This document shows, piece after piece, positions 18,745 through 25,667 of a stretch of DNA of 25,667 bases. The notes beneath the pieces were generated by a model, which was given only the letters and a program-made list of their open reading frames with translations, searched no databases and was not told where the DNA came from. This DNA is from Actinomortierella ambigua (taxonomy: Eukaryota; Mortierellomycota; Mortierellomycetes; Mortierellales; Mortierellaceae). The DNA is taken from assembly GCA_016098155.1 (NCBI GenBank), contig JAAAJB010000516.1, positions 1 through 25,667 of the forward strand. Direction: 5' to 3'. Each line of letters starts with the position of its first letter. Positions within the stretch are counted from its first letter, which is position 1. Position numbers and translations under genes: made by a program.

Positions 18745-21593
18745 ATGTCCGTCAAGACCTTCACTCTCACTGACCTCACAGACTACAGCACCCGGGATAA
18801 GCTGTACCTCGCCATCCACGGCAAGGTCTACGACTGTACATCCTTCATTGACGAGGTGCGTTTCACCCCTTCTCCCCCATCAATCTCCCCCCCCCCTTCC
18901 TCAGCAATTACAACTGAACCGATTGGGAGCCATGGAAAAGTCATTTCTCCTTTCATAGGAGAAAGAGAGCTTATGTGTTTTTTTTTCTCGGACTTGATCT
19001 CCGGCATGGCGCATCGCTCGGCTCGGGCCCAACCCGCATCACTGTCCCAGGGGACCGACCACCTTCCCCCATTTCCCCCTCTTCCAGTGGACAACACCAT
19101 TGCTACCTGATCAGGTTTGCCACCTGTTGTAGTGTAGGAGAGTTGAGCGGTTCAACACATGTCCGAGAGAATCCCTCTTTAGGGCCTTCTACGTTGTATG
19201 CTACATCTGGGAGGGGGACAGGGGCCCCATAAGTATCTTTTCGGCGCTCTGTCCCTCCCCCCGGGCCATTTTACTGTGCTGGTGGAGATATCTGAGGACG
19301 ACATACATATCCCCACACAAATACCGTCGTCCAACTCCTCAGCTCGGATTGTCTCGGACTCTTTCTGACTAACGATATATTCTTACTGTCTCTTTTTTTT
19401 TTCTTTATCTTGTATCTTTTTTTTTCCTCTCATGCTTGTTTTGTGTTGGGTTGATCCGAATATAGCACCCTGGTGGTGAGGAGGTTCTGCTGGACGAGGC
19501 TGCTCGTGATGCTTCCGAGTCCTTTGAGGATGTCGGCCACTCGGAGGAAGCCCGCGCGATGCTGGATGATCTCTATGTCGGAGACCTGAAGACCGACGTA
19601 AGTTTATTGTTATGGAGAAGGAGCGCCATTCCCGTCCCTCCACCTGTTGTCCGAAGTGAACAAAACAGAATTCGCTCCCTGCCCCCCCCCTCCCGTCCCC
19701 CAACAAAGGATTTTTTTTTCTTTTGGTTCACATGAAAAAACCTGATCGCCCTGAAAGGGGAGGGGGGGAGGATCTGTTTTGAACGTGCTGTGGTTCCTGA
19801 CGATTTGTTTACTTTACCAAAATGAACCAAGAGCACACACCAACATATCTTAAACACGATTGTCTTTTTTGGTTTATATGTTTATAGGGTACCGAGAAGA
19901 CCTCAGCCAAGCCTGTCTCTTCGACTGTTCCCAAGCCCATCTCGCACAGCAGCCAGCAGGAGTCTGGAAGGTTGGTCTCTTGGGTCAAGAGCTTCTTCTA
20001 AGACTCTGGAAGTGTGGAGGAAAAGAAAAAAAAAAGCAGAGTGGCGAAACCCCAATCCGGCGCGAGCTTGCTTTCGGCTGCGCGGAGAGAAAGTGAAAGG
20101 AGAGAAAGGAAAGGGGGGGGAGGTAGAGCAGGCGCGGGGACGGCAGAAGGAAGGGAGAAAACACACACAACGACCCACTACACCATCATCTTGATCATCA
20201 CTACTCTTCATCACTCTTGGACCACCACGGGGAGCAAACGAGGGCACATCAGGCGGTCAAGAATCAATGAACGAATGCCGATGAATCAACCACATCGCCG
20301 GAGTGATAAGAGAAAAAGCCAATCCCCTATCCAGCAATCAGATCCACACCAGAGGGAATCATCCACTCCCCTCGACATGACAGAAACGGGACCCTATTCT
20401 TGTTGTTGCAAGTCATAGAGAGATCGCATCTCTTCTTTCGTACCATCTACACTACCACTACCACCTTCTCTTTCACTTTGGCAAACACGAAACCCTGTTG
20501 TGTTTTTTTTATTTTCCTTCTTTTTGGTTGCGGCGCTTTGTGTGTGCGCACAAGGATTCCTGTTTTTTTTTCAAGCTACTATTGGCGCTCTGGCAAATGG
20601 ATTTCCCGACATCCCTTTTTTTTTTTCCTGCGGAGGACAAGGTTGAGGAGATGCTCTCATGAAGTGCGCAAGGACAGAGAAAGAGGAGGGAAAGCCGCGG
20701 CAGTTGCTCTATTTCTGGGGGCACATGACCACACTGGACAAGAGAAAGAGCGCTTTGGAACACAGAACCGGATGGAGAGATGATATCAGCGTTCAAAAAA
20801 AAAAAAAAAAAAAAAAAAGGCTGTATACTGCGCGTCATCTCTTTGGCAAGAGAAAAATGAGTTGGCTGAACTGGTATTTGTCCGATCGGTCTATCCATTG
20901 AAACCATCATATGGATGCATCGGATGCAGGGAGAGAGGGGGAAAGCGAGGATGACGAGGACAAAGGGGCAGCGGGAGCACGATCCGACGCTATCTCTTCG
21001 GATCCGAAGGCAACAGAGTGAACCCAATCGGCTCGCTTGAGCCCTCTCTTCCTACGCTCGATCGCTTTGCGACTACGTGGAGAGAAATCTGGTTAACTTG
21101 GGGGGGGGGGACAACTGAGCACGCCTCTTGCTTTCTCTGGCGTGCACTCCTATCCCTATGCATACAATCGGATGATGTGATGGCCGAGAGACGAAGAATA
21201 TGTGTTTCCGAAGGGTGCAGTCATAATGTCTGGTGCTACATAGTTGGGAATTGGTCTTTCGGGAAATCTGCAAGCGCGAGGAAGGATAGGAGGATTCCCA
21301 CGAGTACCCCACCATTCGATGCTATGACAATTGGTTTTACTGACCACTCTTCTCTCTTGTTGTCTATGACACATCGTTTCTCAACCACCATTTGTTCCAT
21401 TTTATGCATTTTATGCTGCGCGATACCCCATCGTACCTCCGCACCCGAATGACCAATATTTTACACGACTATGTGTACTACACCGCCACCTCCGCCCCGT
21501 ATACCCTTGCCTAATATTTGCTTTATCAGCGTTCTCGGCAAGCTTGCTGCCGTTGCCGTTGCCGGCGCCTTGGTGTGGAAGTTCCTCTTCTAA
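18745..21593 (+). CDS. Cytochrome b5, tail-anchored form
   Basis: Haem protein that feeds electrons to fatty-acid desaturases, sterol enzymes and P450s, normally at the ER surface. Exons 18745-18855, 19466-19597, 19888-19970 and 21530-21593 give 129 residues. The haem domain covers residues 4 to about 79, with axial histidines in HPGGEE (H38) and VGHSEE (H62). A linker rich in S, T, K and P follows, and the last exon codes the hydrophobic tail anchor [20 protein letters not shown]. Phases fit (0, 0, 2), and the last acceptor TTTATCAG has a CTAAT branch site 18 nt upstream. If the last intron (1559 nt, donor GTTGGT) is not removed, the frame continues as [10 protein letters not shown] and stops at 19999-20001, giving a 118-residue protein without membrane anchor. 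Intron 1 (610 nt) and intron 2 (290 nt) are also long for this window. Confidence 0.82.
19971..21529 (+). other. Unusually long last intron of cytochrome b5
   Basis: 1559 nt from a non-consensus GTTGGT donor to a good TTTATCAG acceptor preceded by CTAAT. Its first 31 nt continue the reading frame to a TAA. Inside are A- and T-homopolymers (24 A at 20795-20818), GA-rich stretches and no open frame that looks like a protein. I saw no terminal repeats or transposase. An internal alternative exon cannot be excluded. Confidence 0.6.
20795..20818 (+). repeat. Poly(A) run of 24 bases
   Basis: Longest homopolymer in the window, within the cytochrome b5 intron. It could be slippage, or the 3' end of an inserted retro-copy, but no target-site duplication or recognisable element body was found around it. 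Confidence 0.95.
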
Positions 21594-22110
21594 GCATGTC
21601 TCTTTTCTTTTCTTTCCGTATCTACCATTTTTTTTTCAGCAACAACTGTTATAATATAAAACTTTTTTGGAACCCCCCCCCCCAACGGCCATAAGTCATG
21701 CTCTAGAGAATGTGTTCATAGGCGCGACGAGAAATGTCAGGTGAAAGTTTTCTTGATAAAATTTCCTTCTCATGCTTTCTTTATTGTACTTTACATGGTC
21801 CAAGGCTGGATTGTTGTTTTTTTTTATTACGTCTACTCCTCCAGCCCTCTCCAAAACAGCCCCCACCCCCCTGGCCCATGAAATACTGGTCGTTTGCGCA
21901 GACCATCATCGTCAACCTCAATTCGACGACCCACAGTGTCCCTGTGTCTCTTGCGTCTTCGCCTCATCCCAATCATCTTCACATACTCGACCATGGTCTT
22001 TTTTTTTTCTTGTATGACATTTAAAGGGCCAAGGGAGCAGACCAGTGTGGTAAAAGGGAGGGAGGAGGGCGTGAAAAGGGCGCTGTGCCGCTGTTTTTTT
22101 TTCGTGAAGC
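21594..22110. other. 3' flank of cytochrome b5 and gap before the pseudogene
   Basis: About 0.5 kb. AT-rich sequence with AATATAAAA-type motifs at 21650-21662 probably holds the polyadenylation region of cytochrome b5. It also contains a ten-C run near 21675 and several T8-T9 runs. No credible gene. Confidence 0.45.
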
Positions 22111-22242
22111 TGTGGCTGGTTCTGCGGCTTCAGAACCATCAGCAGCCAAACACCACCCTGGCAGGCGAAAATAGCGACATCCTCCTCGCTGCTCGGTCCC
22201 AGATCAAGTATCTTTTGTTCGCTCCATCCGGAAGCACGCATC
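22111..22242 (-). pseudogene. Decayed partial duplicate of the adjacent secreted-protein gene
   Basis: On the minus strand this segment aligns with the 3' half of the neighbouring gene (about 22310-22429): shared blocks include GCGAACAA, GATACTTG, CTGGGAC, and GGCTGCTG near the end. Compared with the intact gene there is a one-base insertion after GCGAACAA, a cysteine codon turned into TGA just downstream, loss of the cysteine spacing and further indels near the C-terminus. The N-terminal half and signal peptide are absent. It begins about 40 bp past the stop of the intact gene, so it looks like a tandem 3' partial duplication that has degenerated. Confidence 0.75.
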
Positions 22243-22279
22243 AAATGTAGAGTGGGAGAACGACTTGTTGATGTATTTA

Positions 22280-22609
22280 TTAAGCCCCTGGGGCTGCTGC
22301 GGCCGGTTCGGCTGTGGCTTCAGAACAGCCAGCAGCCATACCCAAATTAGCAGCGAAATAACGGCATTGTCTCTTCTGCTTAGTCCCAGAGCAAGTATCC
22401 TTGTTCGCACCAGTTGGAAGCTCGCATTTTTCACCAAGATCACCCTTGGGTGCTACGGTCGCAGCCCCTAGCAATGTCTTGAAACCATCGAGCGGGGCAA
22501 ACTTGTCGCAACATAGGAGCGTCGTCTTATCGGCGCATGGGTTCGTGGCCGAGGCTGACACCAAAGCAAGTGTAGCAGCTGCAAAAAGAATCGATGAACA
22601 GAAGCGCAT
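22280..22609 (-). CDS. Small secreted cysteine-rich protein, second family, member A
   Basis: A 109-residue protein with a signal peptide (residues 1 to about 19, MRFCSSILFAAATLALVSA). The mature cysteine pattern is C-x7-CC, then a FAPLD motif, a G-rich region, C, C, C in RQCRYFAANL and C in MAAGC, ending in an A/E/P-rich tail. The same pattern appears in the gene at 23989-24285 on the other strand. The paired CC recalls hydrophobins, but the number and spacing of cysteines (seven, one CC) do not match the eight-cysteine hydrophobin pattern, so I do not call it one. Family unrecognised. The 5' side has a TATAAAAGG box (22861-22853) and a predicted 5'UTR intron (22749-22636). Confidence 0.8.
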   Translation of the reverse strand: MRFCSSILFAAATLALVSASATNPCADKTTLLCCDKFAPLDGFKTLLGAATVAPKGDLGEKCELPTGANKDTCSGTKQKRQCRYFAANLGMAAGCSEATAEPAAAAPGA

Positions 22610-22635
22610 GGTTGAAAGAGAGAGGGGGGGTGAAT

Positions 22636-22749
22636 CTAGAGGGATAACGAAGAAACAAAAGGAAAATCGTTAGATTTCTGGTGGAAAAGGATTTATGTGT
22701 CGACGAGGTGAAAAACAGCATGTTTGTTTTGAAAACGAACAACGATTAC
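22636..22749 (-). other. Predicted 5'UTR intron of member A
   Basis: Donor AAAG/GTAATC at 22749, a CTAAC branch sequence near 22675, and acceptor CCCTCTAG at 22636, 26 nt before the ATG at 22609. Length 114 nt, close to the 115-nt intron predicted at the same place in member B. Confidence 0.6.
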
Positions 22750-22852
22750 CTTTGAACTAGTCTCGTAGTTGCGTATGGTTGAGAATGGGGGGGAGGGAGT
22801 TTGAAACAAGCTTATGATTCGTGGCTGAAGGACATGGGTAAAAGGCGCGGAA

Positions 22853-22861
22853 CCTTTTATA
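22853..22861 (-). promoter_or_regulatory. TATA box of member A
   Basis: TATAAAAGG on the minus strand about 245 bp upstream of the ATG. With the 114-nt 5'UTR intron removed the leader would be of ordinary length. Confidence 0.6.
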
Positions 22862-23092
22862 CAAAGATCAAGAAAGACGGCACTTGATTTCGATGAAGGC
22901 ACATGCTGGCCTACTGAGTGAGTCCTCTTCTCACCTCCTACCTCCTGTATTACTTAGAAAGGAGTCAAAGGTGCTAGAGCTCCATAGAACAACATTTCTA
23001 GACCCACTCTTGACAAGCAGCCCTGGTTGGTTTTCACTCATTGGCGTGCAGTGACCGTTTTGGTGTGCTTCAAATATGGTGTTGCTGTCTGC

Positions 23093-23818
23093 CCCCTTTG
23101 GTCTTTGGTATGTATGCTGTCACCCCCCTTTGGAATGAATCTACGTTTGTTTTTTGTCGCCCCTTTGGATGGTGTTGCTCCAACAGTAATCGCTGATCCC
23201 ATGGCTCCTTCTCGCCTATTCGTGTGTTAGTACCCCTTGGTACCTTGATTTGCTTGCCGAGCCGGGTGGCTACGTCCCAGTCCCTGACCCTTGGGAATGT
23301 TTGTGATGAAAGTGCAGTATTGCGGAAGCGTGCACCCAAGTACAGTAGAATGGCATGAAGCTGCATAAGATACATTGTCCCTGGCAAAATGTCAACTGTC
23401 GTCACATACGAAAATATGCGCTCATCTCAAGTCAGATGTGCGTCGCCGAGCATTCTCAGGGGGTGGTGATCCATGGTGTGTTCTCGTTTGCACCATACCC
23501 TCATTCTCACAAACCCCTGAGGAATTACTGTTAAGGAGCCAGAAGGTCGTTATTCTTGCCTTTCATTCACAGCCCCTTAGGAATGTCAAAAAATAACACA
23601 CACTAGAAGGGTCTACTCTGTAACAGGCTGAAAGAGAGGGGACAAAGGTCGGCAGGCGTCCTTTGCATTTGTCGTCAGACCTCGAAAGTGCTCACTCGTT
23701 CCACCAAAGAGAACGCAAGAGAAGAAGAAACAAATGGTGTGAAGCGAATATCTTCCCTATAAAATGTTCCAATTGTTTTGGGGGCGTGATTGGTCTCCCC
23801 AGACAACCGATTGCCCCT
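23093..23818. promoter_or_regulatory. Cluster of CCCCT/AGGGG (stress-element-like) motifs
   Basis: Nine matches to the pentamer CCCCT or its complement, at 23093, 23125, 23160, 23233, 23458 (complement), 23514, 23573, 23637 (complement) and 23814. About 1.4 would be expected by chance in this length at equal base use. Several share a longer form, CCCCTTTGGAATGA or CCCCTTAGGAATG. The cluster lies between the two divergently placed secreted genes, mostly upstream of member B. CCCCT is the yeast stress-response element bound by Msn2/4; a similar role here is inference. Confidence 0.4.
23758..23764 (+). promoter_or_regulatory. TATA box of member B
   Basis: TATAAAA about 230 bp upstream of the ATG at 23989, mirroring the distance between the TATA box and ATG of member A. 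Confidence 0.55.
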
Positions 23819-23872
23819 CTACCTGACCCAAACTCCAGCACCCTCACCTTAATCCACCACCACAGTTAACAG

Positions 23873-23987
23873 GTAAATAAGTTACCAAGTACGCATCATC
23901 TCAAATTACCGAATGCACCATGGTTTCGATCAGTCACTTGACAGCATCTCCACTCTCATTTTTTTTTTGGTACGGTAGCACGATCAG
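23873..23987 (+). other. Predicted 5'UTR intron of member B
   Basis: Donor AACAG/GTAAAT at 23873 and acceptor CGATCAG ending at 23987, one base before the ATG at 23989. An upstream in-frame ATG at 23920 would fall inside this intron, which supports the downstream start and gives a clean signal peptide. Confidence 0.55.
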
Positions 23988-23988
23988 C

Positions 23989-24285
23989 ATGCGTCTTTTC
24001 TTGTCTTTTGTGCTCGCAGTCTTTGCGATCGAGTTTGTGTCTGGTCAAACGGATCCAGTTTGCGACGAAGCCAAGACCTCTGTCTGCTGTCTTTATTACG
24101 CTCCTATCGACAACCCGATTTTTAATGCTGTGCTGGGTCCCAACTCAATAATGCCGGCGGGCCCTGCTGGCCACGCTTGCACACTTAAAAAATCTGCCAC
24201 AACTCCGTGTTTTTTAACCCAGGAACGCAAATGTCTCTACTTTGCCGAAATTTTGATGATGGCTTCTGGCTGCGACGAGGAGTAA
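23989..24285 (+). CDS. Small secreted cysteine-rich protein, second family, member B
   Basis: A 98-residue protein with a signal peptide (residues 1-19, MRLFLSFVLAVFAIEFVSG). Mature pattern: C-x7-CC, a YAPID motif, then C, C, C in RKCLYFAEIL and C in MMASGC, the same order as member A at 22280-22609. Identity is low apart from the cysteines and the APxD and CxYFA motifs, so the two copies are old compared with the pair at the left end of the window. A frame extending up to an ATG at 23920 is open, but the added residues would block the signal peptide and lie in the predicted 5'UTR intron. Function unknown. Confidence 0.78.
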   Translation: MRLFLSFVLAVFAIEFVSGQTDPVCDEAKTSVCCLYYAPIDNPIFNAVLGPNSIMPAGPAGHACTLKKSATTPCFLTQERKCLYFAEILMMASGCDEE

Positions 24286-24528
24286 AATAAATGGAATGCG
24301 CTCGATTTTCCATCTTGGAACCACATGATACCTGGCTTCCGCTGACCTGCGGCTGATTGTAGTGATGTCTTCCTTGATGCGTGTGTCACGCAGACTCAAA
24401 GACGAGGAGTGACACCAAGATTCGCACACATGTGTCTGCTTCCTGTCCCTTCCAGCATCAGGCACTTGAGGACTGCCAGCTCGCCCAATTCACATTCTTT
24501 TGTTGTCGTTGTTGTTGTTGATCTGTAG

Positions 24529-24717
24529 AGCAAATTGGGCATCAACGAAATTTACACCTCGAAGTATTGCCCGCGAGATATGGCGGTGGTCGATACAAGC
24601 ACGTTCTTCACCACCCTCTCATGGAACGCATATGAGCATTGCGGGCACAAACACGTGGCCACGGTCAACTGCCGTTCAATTGTCGATACTGGACCCCATT
24701 CCACCACGATGTCATGA
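24529..24717 (+). CDS. Orphan exon-like stretch, possibly an expansin/RlpA-like fragment
   Basis: A 63-codon frame opened by an acceptor-like TCTGTAG at 24528 and closed by TGA at 24715-24717; it has no ATG near its start. The product has evenly spaced cysteines (KYCPRD, EHCGHK, VNCRS) and the string DMAVVDTSTFF. Short N-terminal segments of double-psi beta-barrel proteins (RlpA, barwin, expansin-like) often show DM-A-V-S-x-x-x-F followed by CG-K-V, so a decayed or partial member is possible. No upstream exon with a signal peptide was found between 24286 and 24528. It may be a gene remnant. Confidence 0.3.
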   Translation, partial: SKLGINEIYTSKYCPRDMAVVDTSTFFTTLSWNAYEHCGHKHVATVNCRSIVDTGPHSTTMS

Positions 24718-25356
24718 CTTGTCAAAATATGATCAACTGCACCCTTCACCACCATCGTCTGAAACGGATCCCTCGATCTTGTCCACCCTCCCAACTAAAT
24801 CCACCCCTCGTAAACTAGTTTTCTAGCGTAATTGATATCCTTGTCTACAAGAGGACTTACCCTAGTTCCGCTGATCTTTGTATCGTTGACTGCTTATCCA
24901 TGATTGCTGTGTGGCAGAAGCGGAGTGTATCGCTTCTGCGTTCCCGCCCTTCATTGTAGTCGGAGATTATGATGTTGATGTGCTTAAAACTTTCAAGCTC
25001 CTCGAGATCGCTCAAGTTGAATAAGGATGCTGAGCGTTACGCCTCTTCGTCCTCCCAAATCCCAAGCAAGTATGCTGTGATCTGTGATTGCTCTGGATGG
25101 GTTGAAATGAACATTTATCAAGGCTCCCCCCTTCGACACTCAGCTGCCAAGCTTGGAGAGTATTTCTTTTTTCACTTTTGATTTATTGGCCGAACGAATA
25201 TATAATATACAAGCAGCGGGTCCTTTCCCCACTAGTGCAAGGGAATGGCTTGGGGAGAGTAGAGTGATGAACTCCAGAGTAAAAAGAATGCTGTGTTTTT
25301 TGTTGGTTTCTTCTTTTTTTTTCTCTTCCTCTTTCTGTCTTTCTTTCTTGTCGTCT
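24718..25356. other. Intergenic stretch before the NADPH oxidase 3' end
   Basis: About 640 bp. Short in-frame segments on the plus strand near 24930-25020 look faintly protein-like, but all are soon stopped and I recognise none. The right part (25180-25356) is AT- and T-rich and probably holds the 3'UTR of the minus-strand oxidase. Confidence 0.4.
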
Positions 25357-25667
25357 TTAGAAATGCTCTTTTCGGAACGAAAACTTGACGCCATTCTTAC
25401 TCTGTCGGCGCGACTCATTCCTCAGCGACTTGGCCATACCTGCCGGTCCACAGAAGAAGACGCCGACTTCGACCATGAGCTGTTGTGTGGCTCCAGGGAT
25501 GATCTGGCCCGTCAAGATGGCATTGCGCAATTCCGTGAAGACGTTTCCGAAATTGGGACGACCAAAGTTGGTCTGAGCCTGCAAGCCCGTGACCACGTCC
25601 GCGGTCGAGTCCATCATGTTCAGCGCCAGGTTATGGTGCTGGTCCGCCTTCATCACGGCAGTGCAGT
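25357..25667 (-). CDS. NADPH oxidase (NOX family), C-terminal end, partial
   Basis: The last 102 codons of a gene whose 5' part lies beyond the right edge; the frame is open to the window end. It is the end of the NADPH-binding half of a NOX protein: TGLQAQTNFGRPNF, VFFCGPAGMAKSL (CGP motif of the pyridine-nucleotide site) and the terminal FSFRKEHF, with the closing phenylalanine typical of NOX proteins. Such enzymes pass electrons from cytosolic NADPH via FAD and haems across a membrane to oxygen, making superoxide; in fungi they act in hyphal growth and differentiation. A ferric reductase is the main alternative, but the FGRPN and KEHF motifs favour NOX. No intron within the visible part. 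Confidence 0.85.
   Translation of the reverse strand, partial: CTAVMKADQHHNLALNMMDSTADVVTGLQAQTNFGRPNFGNVFTELRNAILTGQIIPGATQQLMVEVGVFFCGPAGMAKSLRNESRRQSKNGVKFSFRKEHF

Noticed and set aside
20014..20418. 134-codon plus-strand open frame within the cytochrome b5 intron
   Set aside because: Composition is K/R/G-rich from GA-repeats, with no recognisable motif and no splice or promoter support.
20650..20820. SINE or retro-copy ending in the poly(A) tract
   Set aside because: No polymerase III boxes, no target-site duplication and no second copy in the window.
23301..23400. GTGATGA box C-like motif suggesting a C/D snoRNA (also at 25264)
   Set aside because: No CTGA box D at a suitable distance and no terminal stem at either place.
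22280..24285. Hydrophobin assignment for the second secreted family
   Set aside because: Only seven mature cysteines and one CC pair, instead of the eight-cysteine, two-CC hydrophobin pattern.

Overview
The window is nuclear DNA of a fungus, probably an early-diverging one such as a Mortierellomycota or Mucoromycota species. Genes are split by short GT-AG introns, mostly about 75-170 nt and often with CTAAC- or CTAAT-like branch sites. ADE1 is monofunctional, a Gid1/Vid30-type protein, Gle1 and a NADPH oxidase are present, and there are several small cysteine-rich secreted proteins. The lineage call is inference; no rRNA or other marker is in the window.

Layout. 1-3.1 kb: a tandem pair of paralogous secreted cysteine-rich genes (315-620, 2835-3128), each with a TATA box and a predicted 5'UTR intron. 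3.3-7.1 kb, minus strand: an unrecognised membrane protein with a long low-complexity tail. Its frame meets a TGA at 5347-5349 and then stays open for 669 more codons. 8.0-13.0 kb: a compact housekeeping block with TOM7 (minus; three coding exons including a 10-nt microexon), divergent from an EngB/YihA-type mitochondrial GTPase (plus), followed by GLE1 (plus, 7 exons). 13.1-14.6 kb: ADE1 (minus, 3 exons), convergent with GLE1 and divergent from the next gene. 15.1-18.4 kb: a RanBPM/Gid1 (VID30) homologue (plus, 6 exons) with SPRY, LisH, CTLH and CRA regions. 18.7-21.6 kb: cytochrome b5 (plus). A distal exon 1.56 kb downstream encodes a membrane tail anchor, while leaving that intron unspliced gives an anchorless protein. 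22.1-24.3 kb: a second family of secreted cysteine-rich proteins, with one gene on each strand and a pseudogene relic, separated by a promoter region rich in CCCCT motifs. 24.5-24.7 kb: an orphan exon-like stretch. 25.36 kb to the end: the 3' exon of a NADPH oxidase running off the window.

Relations between genes. TOM7 and the EngB-type GTPase are both mitochondrial and share a divergent promoter of about 180 bp. The middle block is ordinary and conserved (import, mitochondrial GTPase, mRNA export, purine synthesis, GID/CTLH ubiquitin ligase, electron transfer). Both flanks are accessory in character: duplicated secreted proteins and long gene-poor gaps. All four intact secreted genes appear to carry an intron just upstream of the start codon.

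The observations most worth checking are the TOM7 microexon, the two possible C-termini of cytochrome b5, the TGA with its long in-frame extension together with an overlapping transmembrane frame, and the shared architecture of the secreted-protein genes. All exon models were made by eye from frame continuity, splice motifs and family knowledge.
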